Positions 8,643 to 18,874 of a stretch of DNA of 64,000 bases are shown one piece after another. The DNA is taken from contig CALMEE010000143.1 in assembly GCA_937862885.1 (NCBI GenBank), positions 1 to 64,000 on the forward strand, in the 5' to 3' direction. Every line of letters begins with the position of its first letter. The stretch's first letter is position 1. The notes beneath the pieces were generated by a model, which did no database searches, was not told the origin of the DNA, and saw nothing but the letters and a program-made list of their open reading frames with translations. The DNA is from an uncultured Planctomycetaceae bacterium. Its GTDB lineage: Bacteria; Planctomycetota; Planctomycetia; Pirellulales; Pirellulaceae. The position numbers and the translations under genes were made by a program.

Positions 8643-10655
8643 CTAACCGGAATGAATCGTGACCCCCGATTCCTTTTCCGTGATCACTCCCGTCCCGTTT
8701 TCGATTTTGAAAGCGTCGTTGCGGGCCACCTCGACGGTGTCGATGCTGGCTGTCAAATCGAAATGGTTTGCGATATGCGACTCCAAATACTCTAAAATCT
8801 CATAGGCAACTTCAGGCACAGCGATGACTTCGATGCGAATACAGGAATCGGATGCATGATCAGGAGAATGCAGGTTCTTCTTGCCGACTCCATGGCAGGG
8901 TACGGCATTGTAGCCACTAGCTCCCAGCTTTACCAATTCTGAGCAGATAAACGCTTCCGCGTTGGTTTCGGTAACGATGGTCACACGTTTGACTTTTACG
9001 AGACCACGGCGGCGCGCGGAGAGTAAGTGGTTTGCCAGCGGTTGGTGGCGGTCGAGGCCAATCACCTGCAAGGACAAGTTTTTTTCGGCAAAGTCTCGTT
9101 CGATCGCATGCAGTTTCTCCATGGCGCTGTGGTCCACGAATTTGGTTCCCGACATATCGAGAATGACATGTTTCCCTTCGAACAAACCGGAGACTTCGAT
9201 CTGCCGCCACAGAAAAATCCAGTTGCTAAAGATGGCTGATTCGCCAACCATGATTTTTACGGTTTGGCCATCAACTTCGATAACTTTCAATTCAGGTTTG
9301 AAAAGTGTCTTAAGCGGCACGCCGTAGGAAATGTGGATGGCGAATTTAGTAATGATACCAATCGCGATTCCAATGAGCAGGTCCGTGGCCAAAACAGCGA
9401 TCATCGTAATCAAGAATACCGCCAATTGTTCCCGTCCGATCCGGTACACATTGATGAACTCTCGCGGATGCGCTAGGCGGAATCCCGTATAGACTAACAT
9501 CCCGGCCAGGGCGGCCAACGGGATCAGATGCAGTACCATGGGTATCAGCGACACACACACCAATAAGAACATTCCGTGCCAGAAGTTTGAGAATCGCGTT
9601 TTGCCTCCATTATCTATGTTGGCTTTGCTACGCACGATTTCAGAAATCATGGGCAAACCGCCGATCGACGCCGCGCATAAGTTGCCGACGCCTACAGCGA
9701 TCACATCCCGATCCAAGTTGGTTTTGCGCTTGAACGGATCGAGTAAATTGACGGCTTTGGTACTGAGCACTGATTCGATGGTTCCAATGATGAAAAACAT
9801 TATTACCCATTTCCAGGCGCGCAGTTCGGCGAGAACGCTAAAGTTTGGAGTCGTGATTTCATTGAAGATTCCAAGAACTCGATCGGGCATTTGAACCAAA
9901 TATTGTTCTCCAAGTTGGTATTCATGCTGTTGCAAGAAGTACGAGTGAGGATGCAACAGATCAAAGGCAAGTCCCATCGGTACGGTAGCTAGCAACACGA
10001 TTACGGGCGATGGAATCTGTTTGAGAAAAACATGGAGCCGAGTGATCCAAGGCCAAGCGAACATGATTGAAATACTTACCATGCCAATCAATGCGATCGC
10101 AGGATTGGCCTTGAGAACAAGTTCTGGTAATCCGAGCAATATTTCGAGGGGTTCTCCCGCGGCTTGGACTCCCAGGGCGACCGGGATTTGCTTGGTGATA
10201 ATGATCACACCAATTGCGGCGAGCATTCCATGCACGGCGGCGATCGGAAAAAACTCGCCCAGAATTCCTGCCCGAAAAATGCCGAAAAGGACTTGGAGAA
10301 TGGCAGCGGCGAATCCAACCGCCAAGGCGGCTCGGTATGCATTCATGTCCACATCCGTCCATCCACCTTGGAAACCGTCGCCACCGAACTCGTTAATGCA
10401 TCCAATGGCGATAACAATCAGACCAGCGGCTGGTCCTTTAATGGTGGTTTCGGAGTTACTTATGATCGTAGCGACGATCGAGCCGACGACGGCGGTGAGA
10501 ATCCCGGCCAGCGGAGGAAACCCGCTTGCAAATGCGATACCCATGCACAGGGGTAAGGCGATCAAGAAAACGAGCAGGCCCGCGCGCAGGTCTTGCCAAA
10601 AATAGGTGCGGAATCCTACAAGGTTTCCGCGCGGAACGGAGCTATCAATGTTCAT
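8643..10655 (-). CDS. SulP-family anion/bicarbonate transporter with STAS domain and C-terminal PII-like (SbtB-like) domain
   Basis: 670 residues. Residues about 20-430 are a SulP membrane domain with 10-14 hydrophobic segments ([17 protein letters not shown] and [12 protein letters not shown] near the N-terminus). A STAS domain at about 440-553 contains [17 protein letters not shown]. Residues about 555-648 look like a PII-like domain of the SbtB/CPII sort: RVTIVTE at the start, [18 protein letters not shown] as T-loop region, then [16 protein letters not shown]. SulP members of the BicA type import bicarbonate with sodium. SbtB-like proteins bind adenine nucleotides and gate bicarbonate transport. 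Here the sensor would be covalently attached. The start overlaps the end of the NuoM-like gene by 11 bases, so it is the last gene of the DAB operon. Substrate is inferred from context; sulfate remains possible. Confidence 0.88.
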   Translation of the reverse strand: MNIDSSVPRGNLVGFRTYFWQDLRAGLLVFLIALPLCMGIAFASGFPPLAGILTAVVGSIVATIISNSETTIKGPAAGLIVIAIGCINEFGGDGFQGGWTDVDMNAYRAALAVGFAAAILQVLFGIFRAGILGEFFPIAAVHGMLAAIGVIIITKQIPVALGVQAAGEPLEILLGLPELVLKANPAIALIGMVSISIMFAWPWITRLHVFLKQIPSPVIVLLATVPMGLAFDLLHPHSYFLQQHEYQLGEQYLVQMPDRVLGIFNEITTPNFSVLAELRAWKWVIMFFIIGTIESVLSTKAVNLLDPFKRKTNLDRDVIAVGVGNLCAASIGGLPMISEIVRSKANIDNGGKTRFSNFWHGMFLLVCVSLIPMVLHLIPLAALAGMLVYTGFRLAHPREFINVYRIGREQLAVFLITMIAVLATDLLIGIAIGIITKFAIHISYGVPLKTLFKPELKVIEVDGQTVKIMVGESAIFSNWIFLWRQIEVSGLFEGKHVILDMSGTKFVDHSAMEKLHAIERDFAEKNLSLQVIGLDRHQPLANHLLSARRRGLVKVKRVTIVTETNAEAFICSELVKLGASGYNAVPCHGVGKKNLHSPDHASDSCIRIEVIAVPEVAYEILEYLESHIANHFDLTASIDTVEVARNDAFKIENGTGVITEKESGVTIHSG

Positions 10656-12072
10656 GGTTTTCCTCGTCTATTAAAGGTTGTGTCAATGTAGTGGTTCTGC
10701 GGTTCAACAACTCTTGGGCAGCGTGATAACGGGTCATTACTCCGGGACCAGGTAACAAACCGCTAACCAATATGAAGACGGAAAAGGCAACAATCGCCAG
10801 CCGCTCATACCAGCGTGGCTGCATCGAAATCGTGGCCGGGGCTTCGTGGCCAGTAAACAAGCGACAGTACGCCTTCAATGCGGCAATTCCGTTCAAAGCC
10901 ATCACGAAGACAACCAAGAAGCCAGTCCTGGAATAGACATTGACCACGCCTTCAATCAAGAGTTCGCTGGCGATAAAGCCACTGGTTCCTGGAAACCCAA
11001 TGCTCGCTAACCCCGCCAACATGAAGAAGCCAGCCAGCAGCGGCATCTGCTCGTAAAGTCCATGAAACCGATCCAGAAGCACGCGCCCGACGCGTCCTTC
11101 GATGGCGCGGATTGTCATTCCAAACGCAACCAGCGATGTGGCTTGTGACATCCATAAGCTCAGGCTCCCCGTCAGACCAACCGGATTTACAAGTTCAAGT
11201 CCGATCAGTAACAGCGACTGGTTGCTCAGATACATGTACGCGAAAAATCGGCGGGTGCAGGTTTGGACCAAGAGCATGCACGACGCATATATAGCGGAGG
11301 CTAACGAAAGGATCCCCAGCACTTGCAGAACGAAATCTGGTGCGGTCGGCAACAGCAATCGCACGATCGCAAATGCTCCCATCATCGGAGTCAGGTACAA
11401 GATCGCTGTGGCTAAGCTGGCGCGACTAGTCAAGTCGAGGACCCATAAGTGGAAGGGAAAACAACCACACCGCAGCCAACATCCAATCACAAGCAACACA
11501 AGCCCCACTAGGTTGAGCCGTTCGTCAACTGCCTGACCATTGATCAAGAAGAGTCCCGTTGCCATGGATATCAGCGACGCGCATTGAAATGCCGCGAACA
11601 GTTGCCAAACCTGTTTCCGTTCAATCAACTCAATTACAGGCACTACGCTATGAACGGCCAGCAGGCCAAGAATCCACCAATTCGAGCGGCAGCTGAGCAA
11701 GGCAACTGTTAGACCTAACGATACAAAGGTCAATCTCCAGGGAAAGCGTGCTCGTTTTGAAGTTGGTGTGACGAGAATGACCAGCCAATAAACGGCGCAG
11801 ACCAATGGGATTAAGGGGGCATTAAATTCATCAATCAGGAAAACGAAATCACCCGAGAGGAAATTGAGCACGTCCCAATGATCGTGGGCTTCAAAGACTC
11901 GCAACTGTTTGAAGTCCCACCAGGCCCCCAGAGCCAAAGCGAACGTCAATCCAGCTGCGCCAAAGCTCAGCCAATAGCGCACGCGGAGTGGAAATCGTTT
12001 GCTGCAGAACAGCGCTGCAACAAACGGCACCAGAATCGCTGTCTCGATCCATGCAAATTGAAGATCAATCAT
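10645..12072 (-). CDS. NuoM/NuoN-like (proton-conducting antiporter family) membrane subunit, second subunit of the DAB-type locus
   Basis: 475 residues from the ATG at 12072, which overlaps the dabB stop by 8 bases; the frame is open for 50 more codons upstream. There are about 13-14 hydrophobic segments across the whole length and a short charged tail. The segment [20 protein letters not shown] lines up with the complex I antiporter pattern KxxxxPFHxWLPDA...AP, but the key lysine is an arginine and the following APT is RAS. The conserved glutamate of the first antiporter half-channel (usually in a WE...P context) appears to be replaced in [11 protein letters not shown]. It therefore looks like a structural or modified partner of DabB. 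Canonical DAB systems have only one such subunit. Function is inferred from the operon. Confidence 0.8.
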   Translation of the reverse strand: MIDLQFAWIETAILVPFVAALFCSKRFPLRVRYWLSFGAAGLTFALALGAWWDFKQLRVFEAHDHWDVLNFLSGDFVFLIDEFNAPLIPLVCAVYWLVILVTPTSKRARFPWRLTFVSLGLTVALLSCRSNWWILGLLAVHSVVPVIELIERKQVWQLFAAFQCASLISMATGLFLINGQAVDERLNLVGLVLLVIGCWLRCGCFPFHLWVLDLTSRASLATAILYLTPMMGAFAIVRLLLPTAPDFVLQVLGILSLASAIYASCMLLVQTCTRRFFAYMYLSNQSLLLIGLELVNPVGLTGSLSLWMSQATSLVAFGMTIRAIEGRVGRVLLDRFHGLYEQMPLLAGFFMLAGLASIGFPGTSGFIASELLIEGVVNVYSRTGFLVVFVMALNGIAALKAYCRLFTGHEAPATISMQPRWYERLAIVAFSVFILVSGLLPGPGVMTRYHAAQELLNRRTTTLTQPLIDEENHEH

Positions 12073-13570
12073 TCGTCTTCCCCTGTTCGGTGGAATTGTG
12101 GCTATGGGCAAACTGCCTTGTTTTGTTATTCGCTCCTGCATCATCGAAGTGAGTCTGGCCGCTATGTTCGATAGCGGATTCATCGTGCAAGAGCTCGTCT
12201 GAGTTTTGCTGCGGACCAACACTTTGGGAGGCGAGATTTGTCAGATGTTGCAGGAATGATTCCTCAATGCGCTGCACTTGCCGAAAAAAGTTGACGAACG
12301 GAGCGACGATCCAACGATCTAGAAATACATCCAAATAGGCTCTCTCAAAGGCGAAGCGATACAACCAAATCTGGGCTGGTCGAGTGTGACTCGGTTCTAG
12401 GGTGTGAACGCGCTTAGCTAAGCGGCGTCCCAGTGCTGTTTCAATATTGAAGTAATCTCGCAAGACGCTGGGAGCGCGTAACAGTTGCAACGTTCGCAAA
12501 CTCGCGTGTCCAATGATGTGGATCAAAGCGAGCCAGTATAGTCCCAATCCGATTTCCATGACAATCAAACCGACTTGCGTTAGCGATGCATAAGCCAAGG
12601 CGCTTTTTACATCCGCCTGCACACGAGCGATGAATGCAGCCGAGACTGCCGTTGCTAAACCCACAATCACGACGAGGCATGTCAATAGCCAAGAGCTGCT
12701 GATAATTGGACTCACACGCAGCAGCAGAAACGCGCCTAAATGGACCGAAAGTGCGCCGTAAAAAATCGCGCTGGAGGGGGTCGGTCCTTCCATAGCGCGG
12801 GGCAACCACCCCGAAAACGGTATCAAGGCTGATTTTCCTGCTGCGGCTATCAACAATAATGTTCCGACCCAAAAGGCCTGAGTGATTTGCAACTCGGAGA
12901 CGCCATAAGGCCAAGCGCCGGCGCCTGCCATCCGGTCCAGATCACCTGCGCCGGTTTGGTGGTGCAAGGCAATAGCCGCCATCAAGAATGCTGCGTCCGA
13001 TAGGCGATATGTGGTCCATACTCTCAAACCATTGTTCACTGGCGCTTTGCGGTCGTGATAAAATCCGACCAGTAAGGCTGAAGAGATACCGACCAATTCC
13101 CAACCGAAGAACAACACTTCAATCGTGCCACCAATGGTTGCTAGGACCATGCCAAGCGTGAATAAAGCGAACAACAAGTGGAACCGCCGAAATCCAGGTT
13201 CGCGATGCATGTACTTGCTGGCGAAGGAACTGACCGTGCCGCATAGTAAAAAGACCAATAGCAGGAAGGGGAGTGATAGCCGATCGAGCAAAAACTTCAC
13301 GGTGAAATGGAAATGCACATGCTCATCAGGTAGCGACACCCAATTTCCTAATTCCACGACGATCTCTAAGCGCTGGGTCCAAACCAGAGCCCAGATGCTG
13401 CACAAGGTGCCGACTAAGCCGGAGACAATCGCACTAAATGTAAATCGGCTGATGGCCGATTCGCTGACCGAAAAGCCCGCCAACATGGTGATTCCCATAA
13501 AGGTCACGAGCGCGATGGGACCGATCAAAATTGCGAGCACTAGCAAGCTATCAAGTGTCTCGTATGGCAT
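12065..13570 (-). CDS. dabB: DabB-type NuoL-like subunit of the inorganic carbon (DAB) transporter
   Basis: 501 residues. It is a homologue of the proton-channel subunit NuoL of complex I: GWELVGISSALLVGFY carries the conserved glutamate, and AAGKSALIPFSGWLPRAMEGPTP style residues carry the conserved lysine and GPTP turn. In DAB systems this subunit lets cations flow and energises CO2 hydration by DabA. It lacks the long lateral helix of true NuoL. The last 70 residues are hydrophilic and rich in His, Asn and Ser. It starts 63 bases after dabA and overlaps the NuoM-like gene. A stand-alone complex I role is unlikely because no other nuo genes are present. Confidence comes from the adjacent dabA. 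Confidence 0.87.
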   Translation of the reverse strand: MPYETLDSLLVLAILIGPIALVTFMGITMLAGFSVSESAISRFTFSAIVSGLVGTLCSIWALVWTQRLEIVVELGNWVSLPDEHVHFHFTVKFLLDRLSLPFLLLVFLLCGTVSSFASKYMHREPGFRRFHLLFALFTLGMVLATIGGTIEVLFFGWELVGISSALLVGFYHDRKAPVNNGLRVWTTYRLSDAAFLMAAIALHHQTGAGDLDRMAGAGAWPYGVSELQITQAFWVGTLLLIAAAGKSALIPFSGWLPRAMEGPTPSSAIFYGALSVHLGAFLLLRVSPIISSSWLLTCLVVIVGLATAVSAAFIARVQADVKSALAYASLTQVGLIVMEIGLGLYWLALIHIIGHASLRTLQLLRAPSVLRDYFNIETALGRRLAKRVHTLEPSHTRPAQIWLYRFAFERAYLDVFLDRWIVAPFVNFFRQVQRIEESFLQHLTNLASQSVGPQQNSDELLHDESAIEHSGQTHFDDAGANNKTRQFAHSHNSTEQGKTND

Positions 13571-13633
13571 GGTGTTAAATTCCCTGGGTCGATCAATAAA
13601 TCTCTGGGCAGTGAGTCGCAGTCATCCGTACCG

Positions 13634-16600
13634 CTAATGAATCTCGGCAAAACGTAGATCACCGCGCCAACCGCGATACCAATTGAGAGACGATGCAACG
13701 GATTCGAGGCGAGAGGATTCTGGTTGGTAGGGCTCAAAAGTAGTTCCATTGAATACAAGTAGTCCTGCATTGTCTGGATTGAGGATAGCCAACTGAGCCC
13801 AGTGTCCGCAAAATATTCTGCGGATGAGCTGCGATGAACTCATTATTTTTTGCAGAACTTCTGGACGGCTCTCGATAACGAAAAGCAGGCGTAGCGGTTC
13901 GTGAATTTCGACCATCTGTGCTGACAAGCCAGTCCGCAGATCGCTGGCCGCACCATCCATCACACCGAGTAGTGCTGCCACATTGTGAGGCAGCTTCGTT
14001 CCGCAACCAAATCCTTTGACATCCACGGCTGAGAAAAAATATTCCAAGTTGATTCCTGTGCACACGGGAACAACCGCCGCCAAGATTCGCGCGAGAATTG
14101 TGGATTCTTCATCATCGAGGTTGGGGTCGTAGGAAACCAGAAAGGCACGACGGTCAAGGAACAATCCGCGGGTTCTAGCGCGTCGACCAACGATGCAGAT
14201 GGCGTTGGTTGCATGGTTATATTCTGGTCGTGTTTGTGAGAGGTCTTCTGCACGTGCTTCCACGTGGCGCAAGGCCGCGTCAACGGTGATTGAGAGGTCC
14301 GCTGATTCAAAGCGTCGGCACCTTTCGTGAGCGTTACGTTTTCGGGCTTCAGCCAATACGGATTTTGCGTACCCAACCACTCCCACATGGTCATGCGGGA
14401 TGCTCGAACCGTCAAACCAACTCAAGCTATCGTCACAAGTATTGTGGTAAAGACCCAAAAACAGAGTTGATTGGGGAATTTCCAGGCCGCGTTCCCGTAA
14501 GCCTGCGCGGACTCTGACATCGTTCGCCATCCTCGCCATCACACGCGCGTTAGGTCCACCGCGACCTCCCCCGCACGCTCCGCAGTTGTAAGCGGACTCA
14601 TGAGGATTATTCAGGCTGGATGAACCATGGCCGATAATCAAGACGAGTTCGGAAAAGTCGCTTACCATGCCGATGTCGCGGAGGAAACGTTCAACCATTT
14701 CAACCATTTCAATGAGCGAAAAGCCGACTTGCCGGTCGTCCGGTCCCGGATCGGCCCTTTCCCTTTCCAGTTGCAAATAAGTTTGTTTCGGCACTGCGAA
14801 AAGTCCGCTGACTTTGTGTCGGAAACGCGCGGAGAAGCGTGGAAACAACACGCGCAACATCAAGGGCACGGTCGTCAACAAACCGAGAAACGACGTCAGC
14901 GCCCCCGATATCAAATGGTGGCTGCCGCGGTTAAGACCGTTGACGATGCGTCCCAAATTGCGGCGCGTGGTGACATTCCGTTCATGAATGTCTCGATGAT
15001 CAACATGCACATGTTCCCGAACATAATGCGTGGGCTTGATCACAATCGGACACAGGGGCAGGAAGTGAAAAAAATCGGCCCCTTGATAATACATGGGAAC
15101 GTTGAAGAAACCTGCGACCCCCCACGTTCTCGCGTCCGTCGCTATTTCTTCGATGTGACGTCGAAACGACTCTTCGCGGTCGTCGATGCAGCACACCACA
15201 TCGAATGCGGTTAGCTTGGTTGCACTCGGTACGTTGAGCGATTTAAGTTTGCGTTGTGAGTGTGTCGACAGCGCGTCCAAAGTGTTGATGCGAAAGCGCC
15301 GCTCCCAGGCCGCGTGAAAAACGCGAAGCCGCGACAGCAAATCGAATTCGCGGATCTCGTTCAGTAAACGATTCCAGTTTGGCTTCGACAAATTAAGGAG
15401 TACTTCGGGCGTCCACCCCAAGGCTTGCGCAAGTTGATGGATGGTGAAGGTCTCGCAACGGATCTGGGTTTCTCTGTCGACTTCACGTCCTTGATTCAGC
15501 GAGACTCTCAAATCACACAGCGGGCCAGAGAAACCAAGCGCTTGACGCGAAATTTCTCCGAGAATGACTCGGTCGATCATCAATCGCACCGCCAAGAACT
15601 CGAGCAAGCTCCCAGTTTGTGCTGGGAAGGGGACTCGATCTCCCCGTGTTTCGAGTTGGTGAATCATGCCTGCAAATCCGCGCAGTGCTAACAACGAAGC
15701 ACTGATAAAATCCTCGACTTCCGTTGCGCCGATCCCCAGATCAAGCAGAGATTCACAAATTGATGCGGTAGCGGACAAGTTGCGTACGGACGCGTCTTGG
15801 ACAATCCGCTGCAACGCACTACTTCTGCCGCCGAAGGTGGGTGAGGGAATCTTGTACAGCGTCAAAAAACATTGATAAAAACCTTGTTCGCGGTGCGGTA
15901 TCTGTGTTGCGGCAAGTCCTTGATCCAACCATGCCAAACAAAACGGAATGAGAACTTCATTGACCCGTTCGTCACTATCAATTTGTGCGGTCGAAAGCAG
16001 CACATCGCGGTGGCGGACGAAAAGATTGCGCTTTGTCTTGTCAGGGAACTGCGATATTCGATAGGAGCAGATCTCCCATAAGAGGCGTAGAGTAAACGTT
16101 TCCCAACGAGCATCATTCCAATCTTCGATGGGCGCACCCTGAAAGTCGAGCAGCACGCGATCGATCAATTTTTTGGCGGTCAGGGTTACTCGAGGCTCGA
16201 CAACACTGTCAGCGGATTTAAAAACGTCGAGTCGATTGCGAAGCATCCAACGCCGCGTCCCCTCAATGAAAAGGTTGCGCCTTGCTGAGTCGATATCGAT
16301 ACGCAATCGATCGAGGGCCTCTGTTTCAGCCATGATCCAATCCAGTTCATTTGGCAGCAGAGTATTCAGTTCGTGTTGCAGCAAGGCCAAACGCAAATGG
16401 TAGCGTGTTCCTAGCAACCCGACAAAACGATCGGCTTGGTCACCTAGGTCTTCGATTAAGGACGCCTCCAGGTCCTGATTCGAAATGCGTCCATGCTCAA
16501 CCGCTGCGCGGTAAGTTTTTTCAGGCAAAAGGCATTTGCATTCAAACAAGATTTCAGCATGTCGAATCGCTTCAAAAAAGGGGAGTGATTCAAATGCGTG

Positions 16601-16717
16601 TAAGGTATTGTGGTGGACAAATGTCGTGATTGGACCCTGCGCGGGGAGTAAGTGCGCGGCCTTTTCAACCGCGTGGATGATGTCGAACTCTGATATTTCA
16701 GACTCTTGCGGGTTCAT
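13634..16717 (-). CDS. dabA: DabA (DUF2309/UPF0753), zinc-dependent carbonic-anhydrase-like subunit of the DAB inorganic carbon transporter
   Basis: 1027 residues, within the range of large DabA proteins. DabA pairs with DabB to turn CO2 into bicarbonate vectorially inside the cell. The beta-carbonic-anhydrase-like site is intact: C510 and D512 in DVVCCIDDREES, H697 in LIIGHGSSS and C712 in AYNCGACGGGRGGPNAR. The H-to-C spacing of 15 residues matches what is known for characterised DabA. The N-terminus has the conserved FVHHNTLHAFESLPF element. No membrane span is obvious, as expected for a cytoplasmic protein bound to DabB. It heads the minus-strand operon dabA-dabB-nuoM-like-sulP. In a likely heterotroph it would supply bicarbonate for carboxylases. 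Confidence 0.95.
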   Translation of the reverse strand: MNPQESEISEFDIIHAVEKAAHLLPAQGPITTFVHHNTLHAFESLPFFEAIRHAEILFECKCLLPEKTYRAAVEHGRISNQDLEASLIEDLGDQADRFVGLLGTRYHLRLALLQHELNTLLPNELDWIMAETEALDRLRIDIDSARRNLFIEGTRRWMLRNRLDVFKSADSVVEPRVTLTAKKLIDRVLLDFQGAPIEDWNDARWETFTLRLLWEICSYRISQFPDKTKRNLFVRHRDVLLSTAQIDSDERVNEVLIPFCLAWLDQGLAATQIPHREQGFYQCFLTLYKIPSPTFGGRSSALQRIVQDASVRNLSATASICESLLDLGIGATEVEDFISASLLALRGFAGMIHQLETRGDRVPFPAQTGSLLEFLAVRLMIDRVILGEISRQALGFSGPLCDLRVSLNQGREVDRETQIRCETFTIHQLAQALGWTPEVLLNLSKPNWNRLLNEIREFDLLSRLRVFHAAWERRFRINTLDALSTHSQRKLKSLNVPSATKLTAFDVVCCIDDREESFRRHIEEIATDARTWGVAGFFNVPMYYQGADFFHFLPLCPIVIKPTHYVREHVHVDHRDIHERNVTTRRNLGRIVNGLNRGSHHLISGALTSFLGLLTTVPLMLRVLFPRFSARFRHKVSGLFAVPKQTYLQLERERADPGPDDRQVGFSLIEMVEMVERFLRDIGMVSDFSELVLIIGHGSSSLNNPHESAYNCGACGGGRGGPNARVMARMANDVRVRAGLRERGLEIPQSTLFLGLYHNTCDDSLSWFDGSSIPHDHVGVVGYAKSVLAEARKRNAHERCRRFESADLSITVDAALRHVEARAEDLSQTRPEYNHATNAICIVGRRARTRGLFLDRRAFLVSYDPNLDDEESTILARILAAVVPVCTGINLEYFFSAVDVKGFGCGTKLPHNVAALLGVMDGAASDLRTGLSAQMVEIHEPLRLLFVIESRPEVLQKIMSSSQLIRRIFCGHWAQLAILNPDNAGLLVFNGTTFEPYQPESSRLESVASSLNWYRGWRGDLRFAEIH

Positions 16718-16993
16718 GGTGCGAACGTTCCGTAAACCGATGGTCGATGTCGCATAAAAAGTGTGTCAAAAACTGCGCCGCGTACGTCTCAAACGGCGAG
16801 GGCGTCGAAGGCCCTGTTTTGAATCGTGGCTCACACCGTTGCTATGTTGCAAGATGCGCAACGATTAATAGATGGGTGGATGTCCAGGTAAATCGAGAAC
16901 AGCAAGAGACGTTTTTGCGCGCACGCAGTACAGCCTTCGATTCAATCCACTACACGATTGGCATTAACAAGATAATTCAAACTCGTTGAAACA

Positions 16994-17323
16994 TTACGCC
17001 ACAATTTGGCTAGGAGGCGCGCGCGAGTGGTTAGCAGCGTCAGGTCCTGGATTGAGAGGGAAACAATGGAAGCAGATGCCGTTGATCCAACAAGTATCGC
17101 AACCTGCACTGGACGATTCACACCAACCGACTTCGATATAGTTCAGTGACGACGGAAGCGAATTGTTTTCACCGACCAATTCTTCAACGCGGGTTTCGCG
17201 CTCGGAAGACTCGCAAATCCAGCCGGAAATACTGGACGGCGGCAGACAACAGCCCAAAGCTGCCGTGAAAACAGTCGCGCGAAATAACAATTGTCGAGAC
17301 CAACTGACCATCTCGTTTAGCAT
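16994..17323 (-). CDS. Possible small secreted cysteine-rich protein upstream of dabA
   Basis: 109 codons from ATG 17323 (or 17311, the second Met). The N-terminus has a basic start (WSRQLLFR) and a hydrophobic run (ATVFTAALGCCLPP) that could be a signal peptide. The mature part has about seven cysteines, including CDTCWINGICFHC. I do not recognise a family. It lies in the 858-base stretch 16718-17575 between dabA and the PaaK-like gene, on the dabA strand and 276 bases upstream of it. The rest of that stretch shows no convincing gene. It could be a chance frame. Confidence 0.35.
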   Translation of the reverse strand: MLNEMVSWSRQLLFRATVFTAALGCCLPPSSISGWICESSERETRVEELVGENNSLPSSLNYIEVGWCESSSAGCDTCWINGICFHCFPLNPGPDAANHSRAPPSQIVA

Positions 17324-17575
17324 ACGCTGGCTCTAAACGAAGTCAATAGCGAGATTTTCAAAATTCGGATCCAATGGAAATGAGTTGAAATTCGCTTGGA
17401 GACGGTATTCAGTTAACGGCAACAAGCACGCCTTTGTTTGTCAGTAGATGATTCAACTACGACACAGCTATTCAACGATTCGCGGCACAACTATTTTGTA
17501 GTCGTGTCAACTGCGGAAACAAATCGAGTGACCAAATCGCCATAAAGCATGCGGCAGAGGGAGCTTTCACAATAA

Positions 17576-18871
17576 GTGGTGCAAAACTATGATGGTAGCA
17601 TGGATCGACTAAAACAACACCGTATTGATTTTCAACACCAACCACGTGTTGAAATTGAACGTAATCAACTTCAACGTCTCAACCAGCTTTTTGAACAGGT
17701 TCTGCCACACAATCAGTTCTATCGAAACAAGCTGGGGAGTTCTCGCTCGTTGCGCAGCCTTGATGAGTTGGGGCAACTTCCTTTCACGTACAAAGATGAA
17801 TTGATGGACCGCCATGGTTCTCAATACGCGACGAACTTGACCTTTCCACTGGAGCGTTACGCACGCATTCATCGTACATCGGGAACACGTGGTCGACCGC
17901 TGGTTGTACTGGATACTGAGGAGGACTGGTTGTGGTGGATGACAAGCTGGCAATACGTGTTGGACGCCGGTAATGTCGATGAGCAGGATCGTGCCGTGAT
18001 GGCCTTTTCTTTCGGGCCATTCATTGGTTTTTGGAGTGCTTTCGATGCGGCGCATTTCCGCAACATACTGGTTGCGCCGACTGGAGGAATGAACACCCTT
18101 GCGCGATTGGAGTTGATCCAAACAATGCAAGCAACGATCGTGTTTTGCACGCCGAGCTATGCTTTGCGGATGGCCGAAGTTGCTGCTGAGAATCAAATTC
18201 TCATTGATTCGCTGGGAGTTCGTGAATTGATTGTTGCCGGGGAGCCAGGAGGCAGCATCCCATCAGTTCGACAAAAAATTGAATCGACTTGGGGTGCCAA
18301 AGTGATCGACCATGCCGGTGCATCGGAAGTTGGAGCTTGGGGTTTTTCGGATGAGCGGCAGCAAGGACTCTACCTTAACGAAGAGGATTTCATTGCCGAG
18401 TTTCTGTCAGTCGAAACCGGTCAGGCCGCGAACAGCGGTGAACTTTCGGAACTTGTCATCACAACGTTGGGCCGAGTTGGCAGCCCTGTAATCCGTTATC
18501 GCACCGGTGACCTAGTGAAACCGATTTGGGACCATTCCGGGGATAGTAACTTTGTGTTGCTGGAGGGTGGGGTCCTGAGTCGTGTCGACGACATGATGGT
18601 GGTGCGCGGTGTCAATGTGTTTCCGTCTTCGATCGAACAAATTCTTCACGGGTTTCCCGAAATCATTGAGTATCGAATCACGGTAAGCAAATCTGGCGCG
18701 ATGGACCAATTGAAGGTGGAAATTGAGGACCGTTTGGAACGTCCCGCGCGTGTCGCGAAAGAATTGCAATTGCGCTTGGGGTTGCGAGTGGAAGTTTGCT
18801 GCGTGCCACTCGGTACGCTGCCGAGATTTGAACTCAAAGGAAAGCGATTTATTGATATGCGAGGTAACTAG
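17576..18871 (+). CDS. Phenylacetate-CoA ligase-like adenylate-forming enzyme (PaaK family)
   Basis: 431 residues from GTG 17576; ATG 17600 is an equally plausible start. The protein is an ANL-superfamily enzyme that would activate a carboxylic acid as its adenylate and probably pass it to CoA. Visible are the P-loop-like TSGTRGRPLVV (about residue 100), the HAGASEVGAWGF acyl/adenine region and the YRTGDLVK hinge-side motif. The C-terminal domain ends in FELKGKRFID, where these enzymes hold the catalytic lysine. The length is normal for PaaK. The next gene starts 3 bases after its stop, so the two are co-transcribed with the DUF971 gene. The substrate cannot be read from the sequence. Confidence 0.88.
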   Translation: MVQNYDGSMDRLKQHRIDFQHQPRVEIERNQLQRLNQLFEQVLPHNQFYRNKLGSSRSLRSLDELGQLPFTYKDELMDRHGSQYATNLTFPLERYARIHRTSGTRGRPLVVLDTEEDWLWWMTSWQYVLDAGNVDEQDRAVMAFSFGPFIGFWSAFDAAHFRNILVAPTGGMNTLARLELIQTMQATIVFCTPSYALRMAEVAAENQILIDSLGVRELIVAGEPGGSIPSVRQKIESTWGAKVIDHAGASEVGAWGFSDERQQGLYLNEEDFIAEFLSVETGQAANSGELSELVITTLGRVGSPVIRYRTGDLVKPIWDHSGDSNFVLLEGGVLSRVDDMMVVRGVNVFPSSIEQILHGFPEIIEYRITVSKSGAMDQLKVEIEDRLERPARVAKELQLRLGLRVEVCCVPLGTLPRFELKGKRFIDMRGN

Positions 18872-18874
18872 TTT

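Noticed and set aside
14627-15214. 195-codon plus-strand frame inside dabA
   Set aside because: Lies fully antisense to the conserved DabA coding sequence; low-complexity composition.
8643-16717. Complex I or Mrp antiporter operon as explanation for the NuoL/NuoM-like pair
   Set aside because: No other nuo or mrp subunits are present, and DabA with intact zinc residues is directly upstream.
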